From assembly GCF_034359465.1 (NCBI RefSeq), contig NZ_CP110820.1, positions 543,501 to 607,500 on the forward strand: a DNA stretch of 64,000 bases, in the 5' to 3' direction. The notes under the pieces are model-generated. The model was not told where the DNA came from, ran no database searches, and saw nothing but the letters and a program-made list of their open reading frames with translations. Origin of the DNA: Candidatus Bandiella woodruffii. GTDB taxonomy: Bacteria > Pseudomonadota > Alphaproteobacteria > Rickettsiales > Midichloriaceae. Below are positions 11,923-22,094 of this stretch, piece by piece (the stretch's first letter is position 1; every line of letters begins with the position of its first letter). The position numbers and the translations under genes are program-made.

Positions 11923-12709
11923 CAGAGTGTTAGCCAAAGATAGATATAAAATTGCCCTGCTCACTTAGGAAATTATTGTTATCCTCAAAATGTAGCCAGA
12001 GCTTAATCGTAAGATCGACAACTTCTTCAGATTTTGAAACTACCTTTGTTTTTCTGGTCATTCTTGCAATTCTGTGCCTTGTGTTTGAGTTATTGGACTC
12101 AATTGAGAGTGTATGTTGTTTGCCAACAACATGTTGATGGCGAGGTATAACCTCTGAATAAACAGACCAATCGTCTGTGTAATAACTGCAATTATCTCTA
12201 CTTATGATTTTCCACAATTTTCTAAAGGTTGTAACGTTACGCTTACCAACCACCCAGGCAACAACTCTCTTGAGCTCCCTACTATAGGCTTTCCATATCC
12301 ATAATTTGTTTTTTTTGAATCTACAAAATGCCACATCTCATCTATTTCAACTTCTCTCAATTCTTCCGGCACTGTTGGTCTTGGTATCTTTTTAGCATAC
12401 AGTATTATCCACTTATATACGCTAGTATGAGCTACTTTAAATAATTTCCCTAGCCATCTAAAGCTACTTTTCCCCATGCTGTACAATAACACTGCCAGAG
12501 CCTTCATCTCTGGCGAACAGCCTCTTAATTTAGTGTTTGTAAAATTACATCCACACTCTTTGCATTTATACCTTTGCATACCCCTAATATTACCATTCTT
12601 AACGTATTTACTGCTACTGCATTTTTTACACTCTGTATTCATATCTCTATTTTCTTTGTTGCTCGCTATATTCATTTTAGCATCTTATCTATCTTATGGC
12701 AACACTCCC
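11923..12709 (-). mobile_element. Type A IS1-like element, copy 1 (787 bp), nested in type B
   Basis: Ends are CAGAGTGTTAGCC and the complement of GGGAGTGTTGCC, followed inward on both sides by AGATAGATA. An 8-bp duplication AAACGTAA lies at 11915-11922 and 12710-12717, so the element inserted directly into the type B copy. Transposase frames are complete with an eight-A tract at the frameshift site. Confidence 0.92.
11930..12675 (-). CDS. IS1-family transposase (type A copy 1), two frames joined by -1 shift
   Basis: InsA-like frame 12202-12675 has a zinc ribbon (CKKC...CKECGC), a helix-turn-helix region (FRWLGKLFKVAHTSVYKWI) and the first Asp in EIDEMWHFVDSKK. The InsB-like frame ends at 11930 and carries YYTDDWSVY and the Glu in TLSIESNNSNTRHR. 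The junction has eight consecutive A (TC-AAAAAAAA-CA in coding sense), which suits -1 slippage. Four other copies share the same A8 tract. Confidence 0.8.
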
Positions 12710-14193
12710 AAACGTAAAACACCATATCCCTTATAATTAGCAGGAGATTCAATTCCCTTCAGCTCTTGCTCTACTGCCCCAAAATTAAACAGCTCCTTAA
12801 ATTTGCGATATTGATGCTCACTACCAACCAATTGATCCAAACATACCATTATTATTTGATGCGCTGATGACATTTTTCTCTTCTTTATTCTGTAATCCAC
12901 TCCACTATACCTTTCTTTATTCCATCTTGCAACACTCCCTTTATGCAAGCGATGGAAACAAACAGAGTGGTACTGCAATATCAACCAATAGTCAATAGTA
13001 CGACAGGTGAGCATGAGTTTTATGAATGCTTACTAAGAATAGTAGACAATCGTGGATATAAACTATCCGCTTCCCCCCATATTCAGGCAGCCGAAGATTA
13101 TGGTGTGATACGTACTGTGGATAAATTTGTTTTAACTAAGGCCGTCGAACTATTGGAAAGAGATGAGGACATAAAACTTCATGTTAACATCTCTGGTGCT
13201 ACAATTACAGACACTGAATGGGTTGAATTTGTTAAAAGACTGTTTTATAAAAAAGACTTTTTTGGTCGTTTGACTTTTGAAATTACAGAAAGTTCAATTA
13301 TCAAAAATTTCAAAGAAGCTAGTTTTCTAATTAGGGAACTTAATGAATTAGGGTGTGGTATATCCATAGATGACTTTGGGTCAGGTTACAACTCTTATGT
13401 GCAGCTTAAAAACATAAATGCCACCAGCGTGAAAATAGGTGGTGAATATATCAGAGATATTATGGATAACAGAAATAATATGCTATTTGTTAAAGTTTTA
13501 ATAGAATTGGCTAAAAACTTAAGGCTTAAGACGATTGCAGAGTATGTCGATAATGAAAGAGTTATAACCCTATTAAAGGAACTGGGAGTTGATTATTTTC
13601 AAGGTTCTCTGTTTACTAGATAATGTCGTCATGAGATTTTAAGCCAAAGAGATAAACATCTAATCTGAATTGCGGCAAGGAAAGAAGCTGAATTTTTAGC
13701 ATATCTGGTTGCAATTCCCCTCCATCTTTTAAGATGAAGAAAGGTGTTTTCTACAATATGCCTTATTTTATATAAATCTTTATTGTATTTTCTCTGGGTG
13801 ATTCTGTTCTTTTTAGGAGGAATAACAACTCTCATGCCCAATTCTTGGGCATGGTCAATTATGTAATTAACATCGTACCCTCTGTCGGCTAGTAAGTACT
13901 CAGCTTTCATCTCTTCAATAAGATTAACAGCCTGCTTGCAATCAGCTTCTGAGCCTTTTGTGACAATAACTTTGAGTGGCATACCATGTGAATCCACGGC
14001 AAGGTGAATCTTTGTATTGAGCCCCCTTTTGTACGACTCATATCTTGATTGCCGCCTTTTGCACCTGAAGCATGTGGATGCACTTTACTATGACTTGCGT
14101 CTATCATTAACCATTCCATATCAGGTTCTTTCACAAATATCTCCAATAAAGCCTCCCATATCCTTTTGTCTCTCCATCTGCAAAATCTTTTTT

Positions 14194-15393
14194 GGGAGTG
14201 TTGCAAGATGGAATAAAGAAAGGTATAGTGGAGTGGATTACAGAATAAAGAAGAGAAAAATGTCATCAGCGCATCAAATAATAATGGTATGTTTGGATCA
14301 ATTGGTTGGTAGTGAGCATCAATATCGCAAATTTAAGGAGCTGTTTAATTTTGGGGCAGCAGAGCAAGAGCTGAAGGGAATTGAATCTCCTGCTAATTAT
14401 AAGGGATATGGTGTTTTACGTTTATTTAAATGCTTGTTGTTACAGTTTATGGAAGATTTGTCAGATCGTGAACTAGAAAGATATTTGAGTGACAGTGTTG
14501 CAGCCAAGTGGTTTTGTGATTTTGATTTAACCGAAGCCACACCTGATTATAGCGTTTTTAGTAGAATCCGCTCAAAGATAGGAACAAATTTGTTATCAAA
14601 AATCTTTGCCATTTTTAGAGATCAACTAAAATCTCAAGGATATATGAGCGAGGTATTTACTTTTGTTGATGCAAGTCACTTGATCTCCAAAGCTAATTTA
14701 TGGGAAGAGCGGGATGAAGCCAGAAAACAAAAATATGAAAAACTTAACAACGAAGTCTTGCCTAAAGTCGCACATGATAAACAAGCCAAAATAGGGTGCA
14801 AGGGTGGTAGTAAATTTTGGTATGGCTATAAGAAAAACATGTAAGCGTAGATATTCAATCCGGAATGATCAACAAGGTTGCTATAACGCCTGCTAATGTT
14901 ACCGATGCAAAGGGAGTTGCGCATGTTTTACCAAATAGTGGAGCAGTTTATGCTGACAAAGGGTATTGTGTTGCACCAGCAAAGAATGCAGCTAAAAGCA
15001 GAGGTATTCATTTTTGCGCCATCAAGAAAAACAATATGAAGCAAAAGAATTTTGACCTTGATCGATACTATACTTCCATAAGGGCTCCGTTTGAGAGGGT
15101 GTTTTCTCAAGATAATAAACGATTGCGATACATAGGAATTGCCAAAAATCAGTTTGCTGAATTTATGAATGCTATCTGCTTTAATTTAAAACGTTTAACG
15201 GTTCTTACTGCCTAAGCTCATAAAATCACGCTTCGCAGAATCAATAAAAAGCTAAAAATTACCATATCCCACCTCAAAGAAATCTTTTGAATTCTTGGGG
15301 AAACCAGTTTTTTGTTAATTTTTTTAGACCATGGTCCAAACTTCCTTAAATCAAACCATCACATTTATCCTTATTTTATCTTTCAACGCTCCC
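14194..15393 (+). mobile_element. Type B IS5-family element, copy 2 (1200 bp), nested in type C
   Basis: It runs from GGGAGTGTTGCAAGAT to the complement of GGGAGCGTTGAAAGAT. Flanks are TTTTT (14189-14193) and TTTAT (15394-15398). The intact type C sequence predicts TTTAT, so the duplication has one later substitution. This is the only uninterrupted, indel-free type B copy in the window. Confidence 0.9.
14260..15215 (+). CDS. IS5-family transposase (type B copy 2), two frames joined by -1 shift
   Basis: DDE transposase. Frame 1 (14260-14844) holds the N-terminal DUF772-like domain and DASHLISKANLWEER. Frame 2 (to 15215) holds GMINKVAITPANVTDAKG, YADKGYCVAP and RAPFERVFSQDNKRLRYIG. Frame 1 stops right after YGYKKNM. 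A -1 shift at AAG AAA AAC (about 14830-14838) would give YGYKK-HVSVDIQSGMINK, the usual IS5 continuation. The copy at 11122 has the same tract, so I think the shift is programmed, but a shared frameshift mutation cannot be excluded. Confidence 0.7.
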
Positions 15394-15657
15394 TTTATGT
15401 GTATTTTTCCATCCTCCATATTCTGAAGGCAAATCTCTCCAGGGAGAACCTGTTCTTAATATCCAAAATACTGCGTTAATGAATCTTCTGTTATTATGTG
15501 CCAAACCTCCCCACGTACCTTCCCTTCCTGGCAAATGATCCTTTATCAAATCCCACATATTATCTGTTATATCATGCCTATGTAGCCCTAAATCCATTTT
15601 TACTCCTGATTTATCTTTTCTTTCATATTATACTACAAATCTCATGACGACACTATC

Positions 15658-15702
15658 TAAGTGAGCAGGGCAATTTTATATCTATCTTTGGCTAACACTC
15701 TG
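15658..15702 (+). mobile_element. Type A tail remnant
   Basis: The last 45 bp of a type A element (TAAGTGAGCAGGGC... to ...GCTAACACTCTG). It abuts the type C element exactly where the complete arrangement at 22449-22450 has the same junction, so it is the downstream half of a type A element split by type C. Confidence 0.9.
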
Positions 15703-16041
15703 AGGGCTCGTATGTAATACATTCATATAAGTACAGAAGTCAAAACTCTAAAACCATTACACAGAGCCCCTGCTAATAATACTCCGCGTCTTTTAAAAGT
15801 TGGCGTCGTCATCTTCGTGCTCTCGCATTTCATCATGTACTTTTTTATACGCTCACCATACTTACCACTCAACTCCTTGCCAATTTTTAAAATACTTTGA
15901 GTATGCACACACTCTACTTTAAGGTGTGTGTATACAGTGTCTAATAAATGAACACACCTCTCAAACTTTCTTATTTATCGATATGAAGAATTTTTGATTG
16001 CTATTTTCAATAAAAAAAATAAGATTATATCGAATCTCTTG
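15703..16041. other. Intergenic spacer with palindromic repeat and hairpin
   Basis: No gene is seen in these 339 bp. They contain a short-form palindromic repeat (15778-15904). A perfect inverted pair AGGTGTGT / ACACACCT spans about 15930-15957 and could form a hairpin. An AT-rich stretch leads into tRNA-Ser. Confidence 0.5.
15778..15904. repeat. Intergenic palindromic repeat, short form
   Basis: About 127 bp with imperfect terminal inverted repeats: ATACTCCGCGTCTTTTAAAA at the left, and GCCAATTTTTAAAATACTTT followed by GAGTAT at the right. The interior GGCGTCGTCAT...TACGCTCACCATACT is shared with the other family members. No coding use is apparent. Confidence 0.75.
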
Positions 16042-16131
16042 GGAGAGGTGGCCGAGTGGTCGAAGGCGCTTCCCTGCTAAGGAAGTATACGATTTTTCGT
16101 ATCGAGGGTTCGAATCCCTCCCTCTCCGCCA
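16042..16131 (+). tRNA. tRNA-Ser (anticodon GCU)
   Basis: The acceptor stem pairs GGAGAGG with CCTCTCC, followed by G and an encoded CCA (16129-16131). The anticodon stem-loop CTTCC-CTGCTAA-GGAAG gives anticodon GCU, which reads AGC/AGU. The long variable arm TATACGATTTTTCGTATC is typical of tRNA-Ser, and GAGGGTTCGAATCCCTC is the T arm. It stands alone between insertion sequences and lies directly before a T-rich stretch. Confidence 0.97.
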
Positions 16132-16285
16132 GATTTTTTAAGGGAACTTTTCTCTCCTCTTTTTGTGATAACGTAAGCACCTCTTGCAACTCCAGCATTT
16201 ATAGGCTTTCTAGCGCTTCTGTCTATCATTAGACCCGTACCTCACTTTCTCCAATTTTGCCATTTTACCCCCAAACTCTCTCTTT

Positions 16286-16709
16286 GGGAGTGTTGCAAGA
16301 TGGAATAAAGAAAGGTATAGTGGAGTGGATTACAGAATAAAGAAGAGAAAAATGTCATCAGCGCATCAAATAATAATGGTATGTTTGGATCAATTGGTTG
16401 GTAGTGAGCATCAATATCGCAAATTTAAGGAGCTGTTTAATTTTGGGGCAGCAGAGCAAGAGCTGAAGGGAATTGAATCTCCTGCTAATTATAAGGGATA
16501 TGGTGTTCTACGTTTATTTAAATGCTTGTTGTTACAGTTTATGGAAGATTTGTCAGATCGTGAACTAGAAAGATATTTGAGTGACAGTGTTGCAGCCAAG
16601 TGGTTTTGTGATTTTGATTTAACCGAAGCCACACCTGATTATAGCGTTTTTAGTAGAATCCGCTCAAAGATAGGAACAAATTTGTTATCAAAAATCTTTG
16701 CCATTTTTA
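16286..16709 (+). mobile_element. Type B element, copy 3, 5' fragment
   Basis: It starts with the type B left end GGGAGTGTTGCAAGAT and holds the transposase start (ATG 16352) up to KIFAIFR. It is cut at TTTTTA by a type C element. The remaining two thirds do not resume after the type C copy, so the other half has been lost by rearrangement. Confidence 0.88.
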
Positions 16710-17543
16710 GATAGTGTCGTCATGAGATTTGTGATATAATATGAAAGAAAAGATAAATCAGGAGTAAAAATGGATTTAGGGCTACATAGGCATGATATAA
16801 CAGATAATATGTGGGATTTGATAAAGGATCATTTACCAGGAAGGGAAGGTACGTGGGGAGGTTTGGCACATAATAACAGAAGATTCATTAACGCAGTATT
16901 TTGGATATTAAGAACAGGTTCTCCCTGGAGAGATTTGCCTTCAGAATATGGAGGATGGAAAAATACACATAAAAGATTTTGCAGATGGAGAGACAAAAGG
17001 ATATGGGAGGCTTTATTGGAGATATTTGTGAAAGAACCTGATATGGAATGGTTAATGATAGACGCAAGTCATAGTAAAGTGCATCCACATGCTTCAGGTG
17101 CAAAAGGCGGCAATCAAGATATGAGTCGTACAAAAGGGGGCTCAATACAAAGATTCACCTTGCCTTGGATTCACATGGTATGCCACTCAAAGTTATTATC
17201 ACAAAAGGCTCAGAAGCTGATTGCAAGCAGGCTGTTAATCTTATTGAAGAGATGAAAGCTGAGTACTTACTAGCCGACAGAGGGTACGATGTTAATTACA
17301 TAATTGACCATGCCCAAGAATTGGGCATGAGAGTTGTTATTCCTCCTAAAAAGAACAGAATCACCCAGAGAAAATACGATAAAGATTTATACAAAATAAG
17401 GCATATTGTAGAAAACACCTTTCTTCATCTTAAAAGATGGAGGGGAATTGCAACCAGATATGCTAAAAATTCAGCTTCTTTTCTTGCCGCAATTCAGATT
17501 AGATGCTTATCTCTTTGGCTTAAAATCTCATGACGACATTATC
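16710..17543 (+). mobile_element. Type C IS5/IS427-like element, copy 2 (834 bp), uninterrupted
   Basis: Ends GATAGTGTCGTCATGAGATT and the complement of GATAATGTCGTCATGAGATT. TA lies on both sides (16708-16709 and 17544-17545). The left flank is type B sequence and the right flank is unrelated single-copy DNA, so the locus is chimeric although the element is whole. Confidence 0.9.
16770..17533 (+). CDS. IS5-family (IS427 group) transposase, two frames joined by -1 shift
   Basis: Frame 1 (16770-17255) begins MDLGLHRHDITDNMWDLIKD and has the N-terminal PGREGTWGG...RTGSPWRDLP segment, then the first catalytic Asp in MIDASHSKVHPHASG. The second frame continues at the AAAAGGGGGC tract (about 17132-17141) as KRGLNTKIHLALDSHGMP, then LADRGYDVNYI with the second Asp and VENTFLHLKRWRGIATRYAK with the Glu. 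The total is about 254 residues. Two-frame transposases are common in this IS group. Confidence 0.82.
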
Positions 17544-17697
17544 TAGCACAATATAATCAATGTTCAAATACTAATGACTTTTTATCCTTTCCTCTTATTT
17601 GTAAAATCTTGCGGGGTGGTAAGAGTTAGTGGAGTATATAGTTGACTTTTTACTTGATGTTCAGTACTCTTGGAAAAATTGTTTTTCGAATATAAGA

Positions 17698-18213
17698 ATG
17701 ACTTATTTACGCTATACAGTCTGCTTAGCAGCCATTTGTATGTTGTCTTCATGCTCAAAACTTGATGTTCAAAAAAGTTACCCAAAAACCAAACAACAAA
17801 TAGAGGAACAAAGGGTTGGAACATTGAGCAGTGGGGGTATATTTTTATTCGGTGGGAAAGATGAGGGCTTAAATACGAATAAAGCTGTAAATGTAAACGG
17901 TTATCTATGGAAATCGGCTCTTGACAAGGTTAACTTTATGCCAATTAATTCGTGCGACTCGTTCGGAGGTGTGATAGTAACAGATTGGTATAGCACAGGC
18001 GAAAATTCCAAAGAGCGTTATAAAATAAATATTTTTATCAATGGTAAGGAGTTTAAGGCTGATTCACTTAAAGTAAATGTTTATAAACAGCGGTTAGACA
18101 ATAGAGGAAATTGGGGGAATCAATTTTCAGATCATGTATTGGCAAATCAAATTGCAGAACAAATCATCAATGGCGCAAGAGAATTAAGATTCTTAGAAAA
18201 AAAGTACAACTAA
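17698..18213 (+). CDS. DUF3576 family lipoprotein
   Basis: A 171-residue predicted lipoprotein. The signal peptide MTYLRYTVCLAAICMLSSC has lipobox LSSC with the lipidated Cys at residue 19. I therefore chose ATG 17698 over the upstream in-frame start at 17629. The mature part (GGIFLFGG..., NGYLWKSALDKVNFMPINSCDSFGGVIVTDWY) matches what I recall of the alphaproteobacterial DUF3576 family, which has no known biochemical function. It probably sits in the envelope. The stop is 39 bp before the CCA-adding enzyme gene. Confidence 0.85.
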   Translation: MTYLRYTVCLAAICMLSSCSKLDVQKSYPKTKQQIEEQRVGTLSSGGIFLFGGKDEGLNTNKAVNVNGYLWKSALDKVNFMPINSCDSFGGVIVTDWYSTGENSKERYKINIFINGKEFKADSLKVNVYKQRLDNRGNWGNQFSDHVLANQIAEQIINGARELRFLEKKYN

Positions 18214-18252
18214 AGTAAGAATGGCTACCTTACACCACAAGAGTTTCACCTT

Positions 18253-19446
18253 ATGGAAACTATAAAAATAGTTTTTCCCAAACAATTGAAGAAATTGTTT
18301 GGTGTTATAAGAAAGGCTGGAGGGCAATGTAGACTGATTGGTGGCTGTGTCAGGGATTATTTATGTAATAAGACACCAACAGATTTTGATGTTGTCACAG
18401 ATGTTTTGCCCGAAAAAATAATAGAGATATTCAAGCAGCACAATTGCAAGGTGATTCCCATAGGATTAGAGCATGGGACGGTTTTGGTCGTTATAGATGG
18501 TTGTGGCTTCGAAATTACAACCCTCAGAAAAGACGTACAATGCTTTGGTCGCCATGCTAAAGTTGAGTTCACAAACGACTGGAAGGCGGACGCTTCAAGA
18601 CGTGATTTTACTATCAACACACTTTCAATGGACCCAGAAGGTGAAGTTTACGATTATTTTGGTGGACAAAAAGATTTGCAGCATGGAGTTGTGAAGTTCG
18701 TTGGAGAACCTTCTGAGCGAATAAACGAGGATTACCTGAGAATCATGAGGTTCTTTAGATTTTTGGGTTATTTCGGCCTAACTTGCATTGATGACGCAAG
18801 CTATAATGCAGCTATTGGCGGTATTAGCAATTTGGTATACATATCAAAAGAAAGAATAAAACGAGAACTATTTAAGCTACTTAGTGCAAAATATGGGCTT
18901 GAGGTCATTAGCATGCTCAATAACGCACATGTTTTGCAATATATTGGATTTCCTCAAGGCATTGTTTTACCACAAAGCATGGGACATATAACGTTTCAAG
19001 AGATGGAACCGTTGACCAATTTAGCAATCATCATAGCGATTACAGGCGCTGAAAAACCACAACATCTTGATGAATTAAGGCAAAGCATATTGCTCTCAAA
19101 CAAAGAATACAAAGAGTTGGTGTGTTTATCTGCTTTTGATCATACCCAGAAATTTCGTGATTTTCACCACTATAAATATTGGTATGAGTATGGGCAAGAA
19201 TTATACTTGAAGTTTTTATTTGTGGTAAACAACATAAAAGAATTACCCAACTACATGCTGTACCGTGATGAGGTACTAAACGAAAAAATAGAGAAATTTC
19301 CACTCACTGGAACGGACTTAAAAAAGTTGGGTTATAGTGGTGAAAAAATAGGAGAATTGCTAAATATTGCGAAAATATATTGGCACGAACATAAAAATAA
19401 AGTGACCAAAAACGATCTGTTAGATCATATAGTCAAAACAATATAA
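18253..19446 (+). CDS. CCA tRNA nucleotidyltransferase / poly(A) polymerase family
   Basis: Class II nucleotidyltransferase. The head domain shows the LIGGCVRDYL motif (about residues 28-37), the metal-binding DFD (44-46), and RRDFTINTLSMDPEGEVYDYFGG, followed by the RNA-binding ERINEDYLRIMRFFRFLGYFG. The 397-residue length and long C-terminal helical region fit a CCA-adding enzyme of the alphaproteobacterial type. A poly(A) polymerase role cannot be excluded by sight. A tRNA with encoded CCA lies nearby, so repair rather than de novo CCA addition may dominate. A type A element sits 11 bp past the stop. Confidence 0.9.
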   Translation: METIKIVFPKQLKKLFGVIRKAGGQCRLIGGCVRDYLCNKTPTDFDVVTDVLPEKIIEIFKQHNCKVIPIGLEHGTVLVVIDGCGFEITTLRKDVQCFGRHAKVEFTNDWKADASRRDFTINTLSMDPEGEVYDYFGGQKDLQHGVVKFVGEPSERINEDYLRIMRFFRFLGYFGLTCIDDASYNAAIGGISNLVYISKERIKRELFKLLSAKYGLEVISMLNNAHVLQYIGFPQGIVLPQSMGHITFQEMEPLTNLAIIIAITGAEKPQHLDELRQSILLSNKEYKELVCLSAFDHTQKFRDFHHYKYWYEYGQELYLKFLFVVNNIKELPNYMLYRDEVLNEKIEKFPLTGTDLKKLGYSGEKIGELLNIAKIYWHEHKNKVTKNDLLDHIVKTI

Positions 19447-19457
19447 TTTAATATCTT

Positions 19458-20244
19458 GGGAGTGTTGCCATAAGATAGATAAGATGCTAAAATGAATATA
19501 GCGAGCAACAAAGAAAATAGAAATATGAATACAGAGTGTAAAAAATGCAGTAGCAGTAAATACGTTAAGAATGGTAATATTAGGGGTATGCAAAGGTATA
19601 AATGCAAAGAGTGTGGATGTAATTTTACAAGCACTAAATTAAGAGGCTGTTCGCCAGAGATGAAGGCTCTGGCAGTGTTATTGTACAGCATGGGAAAAAG
19701 TAGCTTTAGATGGCTAGGGAAATTATTTAAAGTAGCTCATACTAGCGTATATAAGTGGATAATACTGTATGCTAAAAAGATACCAAGACCAACAGTGCCG
19801 GAAGAATTGAGAGAAGTTGAAATAGATGAGATGTGGCATTTTGTAGATTCAAAAAAAACAAATTATGGATATGGAAAGCCTATAGTAGGGAGCTCAAGAG
19901 AGTTGTTGCCTGGGTGGTTGGTAAGCGTAACGTTACAACCTTTAGAAAATTGTGGAAAATCATAAGTAGAGATAATTGCACTTATTACACAGACGATTGG
20001 TCTGTTTATTCAGAGGTTATACCTCGCCATCAACATGTTGTTGGCAAACAACATACACTCTCAATTGAGTCCAATAACTCAAACACAAGGCACAGAATTG
20101 CAAGAATGACCAGAAAAACAAAGGTAGTTTCAAAATCTGAAGAAGTTGTCGATCTTACGATTAAGCTCTGGGTACATTTTGAGGATAACAATAATTTCCT
20201 AAGTGAGCAGGGCAATTTTATATCTATCTTTGGCTAACACTCTG
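19458..20244 (+). mobile_element. Type A IS1-like element, copy 2 (787 bp)
   Basis: Complete element from GGGAGTGTTGCC to GGCTAACACTCTG. Flanks (TAATATCTT left, GAGAAGAAAA right) show no 8-bp duplication, unlike copies 1 and 4, so one side has probably been exchanged. Confidence 0.9.
19492..20237 (+). CDS. IS1-family transposase (type A copy 2)
   Basis: InsA-like frame 19492-19965 and InsB-like frame ending at 20237. The A8 tract at 19851-19858 allows the -1 shift DSKK to NKLWIWKAYSRELKRVV. Zinc ribbon, EIDEMWHF Asp, YYTDDW Asp and TLSIESNNSN Glu are all present, so this copy looks capable of making a full transposase. Confidence 0.82.
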
Positions 20245-21307
20245 GAGAAGAAAAACTAACGCTTAAAACAAGGGGTTGACCTTCATCAATACCTTGCCTC
20301 ACATATAAGAAAATGGGAGTGTTGCCATAAGATAGATAAGATGCTAAAATGAATATAGCGAGCAACAAAGAAAATAGAAATATGAATACAGTAAAAAGAT
20401 ACCAAGACCAACAGTGCCGGAAGAATTGAGAGAAGTTGAAATAGATGAGATGTGGCATTTTGTAGATTCAAAAAAAACAAATTATGGATATGGAAAGCCT
20501 ATAGTAGGGAGCTCAAGAGAGTTGTTGCCTGGGTGGTTGGTAAGCGTAACGTTACAACCTTTAGAAAATTGTGGAAAATCATAAGTAGAGATAATTGCAC
20601 TTATTACACAGACGATTGGTCTGTTTATTCAGAGGTTATACCTCGCCATCAACATGTTGTTGGCAAACAACATACACTCTCAATTGAGTCCAATAACTCA
20701 AACACAAGGCACAGAATTGCAAGAATGACCAGAAAAACAAAGGTAGTTTCAAAATCTGAAGAAGTTGTCGATCTTACGATTAAGCTCTGGCTACATTTTG
20801 AGGATAACAATAATTTCCTAGATAGTGTCGTCATGAGATTTGTGGTATAATATGAAAGAAAAGATAAATCAGGAGTAAAAATGGATTTAGGGCTACATAG
20901 GCATGATATAACAGATAATATGTGGGATTTGATAAAGGATCATTTGCCAGGAAGGGAAGGTACGTGGGGAGGTTTGGCACATAATAACAGAAGATTCATT
21001 AACGCAGTATTTTGGATATTAAGAACAGGTTCTCCCTGGAGAGATTTGCCTTCAGAATATGGAGGATGGAAAAATACACATAAAAGATTTTGCAGATGGA
21101 GAGACAAAAGGATATGGGAGGCTTTATTGGAGATATTTGTGAAAGAACCTGATATGGAATGGTTAATGATAGACGCAAGTCATAGTAAAGTGCATCCACA
21201 TGCTTCAGGTGCAAAAGGCGGCAATCAAGATATGAGTCGTACAAAAGGGGGCTCAATACAAAGATTCACCTTGCCGTGGATTCACATGGTATGCCACTCA
21301 AAGTTAT

Positions 21308-22094
21308 GGGAGTGTTGCCATAAGATAGATAAGATGCTAAAATGAATATAGCGAGCAACAAAGAAAATAGAAATATGAATACAGAGTGTAAAAAATGCAG
21401 TAGCAGTAAATACGTTAAGAATGGTAACATTAGGGGTATGCAAAGGTATAAATGCAAAGAGTGTGGATGTAATTTTACAAGCACTAAATTAAGAGGCTGT
21501 TCGCCAGAGATGAAGGCTCTGGCAGTGTTATTGTACAGCATGGGAAAAAGTAGCTTTAGATGGCTAGGGAAATTATTTAAAGTAGCTCATACTAGCGTAT
21601 ATAAGTGGATAATACTGTATGCTAAAAAGATACCAAGACCAACAGTGCCGGAAGAATTGAGAGAAGTTGAAATAGATGAGATGTGGCATTTTGTAGATTC
21701 AAAAAAAACAAATTATGGATATGGAAAGCCTATAGTAGGGAGCTCAAGAGAGTTGTTGCCTGGGTGGTTGGTAAGCGTAACGTTACAACCTTTAGAAAAT
21801 TGTGGAAAATCATAAGTAGAGATAATTGCAGTTATTACACAGACGATTGGTCTGTTTATTCAGAGGTTATACCTCGCCATCAACATGTTGTTGGCAAACA
21901 ACATACACTCTCAATTGAGTCCAATAACTCAAACACAAGGCACAGAATTGCAAGAATGACCAGAAAAACAAAGGTAGTTTCAAAATCTGAAGAAGTTGTC
22001 GATCTTACGATTAAGCTCTGGCTACATTTTGAGGATAACAATAATTTCCTAAGTGAGCAGGGCAATTTTATATCTATCTTTGGCTAACACTCTG
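21308..22094 (+). mobile_element. Type A IS1-like element, copy 4 (787 bp), innermost of the nest
   Basis: It has a perfect 8-bp duplication AAAGTTAT at 21300-21307 and 22095-22102 within the type C transposase gene. Nothing interrupts it, which makes it the youngest event in this stack. Confidence 0.93.
21342..22087 (+). CDS. IS1-family transposase (type A copy 4)
   Basis: InsA-like frame 21342-21815 and InsB-like frame ending at 22087, with an A8 tract at the junction and all catalytic residues as in copy 2. It differs from copy 2 by only a few bases (for example YYTDDW preceded by NCS instead of NCT). Likely functional. Confidence 0.82.

Larger units (their letters stand above)
11122..12873 (-). 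pseudogene. IS5-family transposase (type B copy 1), interrupted
   Basis: N-terminal part 12718-12873 (MSSAHQIIMVCLDQLVG) and the rest 11122-11914 are separated by the type A insertion. Recognisable are the DUF772-like region (LSDRELERYLSDSVAAKWFCDF), DASHLISKANLWEER with the first catalytic Asp, and the C-terminal frame beginning MINKVAITPANVTDAKG, with YADKGY and the catalytic Glu in RAPFERVFSQ. The C-terminal frame is offset by -1, as in the uninterrupted copy at 14194. Confidence 0.85.
10944..12939 (-). mobile_element. Type B IS5-family element, copy 1, carrying a nested type A copy
   Basis: This type B copy (1201 bp without its guest) runs from GGGAGCGTTGAAAGAT at 10944 to the complement of GGGAGTGTTGCAAGAT at 12939. 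The ends are imperfect inverted repeats of about 25 bp. It is flanked by TTTAT on both sides (10939-10943 and 12940-12944), so it is still at its original insertion point in the GGDEF/EAL gene. It is itself interrupted at 11923-12709 by a type A element, which splits its transposase. Confidence 0.9.
10423..13623 (+). pseudogene. Degenerate GGDEF plus EAL domain protein, split by nested insertion sequences
   Basis: A cyclic-di-GMP turnover protein in two pieces, 10423-10943 and 12945-13623. Removing the type B element with one 5-bp duplication (TTTAT) restores a single frame of exactly 400 codons, reading LLGVFMQAMETNR across the join. The N-terminal domain resembles GGDEF (VINIDNFAIIEQHF), but the GGDEF motif is replaced by LDYNSY, so no cyclase activity is expected. 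The EAL domain keeps most catalytic positions: YECLLR for EALLR, HVNISG, FEITESS, IDDFGSGYNS, a lysine in SVKIGG, IAEYV and YFQGSLF. The extreme C-terminus is cut by a type C element whose TAA supplies the stop. In the present form the gene cannot make the whole protein. Confidence 0.85.
13619..15657 (-). mobile_element. Type C IS5/IS427-like element, copy 1, carrying a nested type B copy
   Basis: Ends are GATAATGTCGTCATGAGATT at 13619 and the complement of GATAGTGTCGTCATGAGATT at 15657. Removing the type B guest and one 5-bp duplication leaves 834 bp, the same as other type C copies. The left flank is the 3' end of the EAL gene and the right flank is the tail of a type A element. Both flanks show TA at the junction, but they do not belong to one target, so this copy was rearranged by recombination. 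Transposase frames: 13629-13997 (C-terminal), and 13907-14193 plus 15399-15597 (N-terminal). Confidence 0.85.

Noticed and set aside
16132..16285. Possible terminator or gene after tRNA-Ser
   Set aside because: There is a T-rich stretch but no stem worth calling, and the rest shows no supported frame.
17629..17697. Longer start for the DUF3576 lipoprotein
   Set aside because: It would bury the signal peptide; the lipobox peptide begins at ATG 17698.
20245..20314. Possible small gene between two type A copies
   Set aside because: Only 70 bp, no frame with recognisable content. Listed here only as unique DNA trapped between elements.
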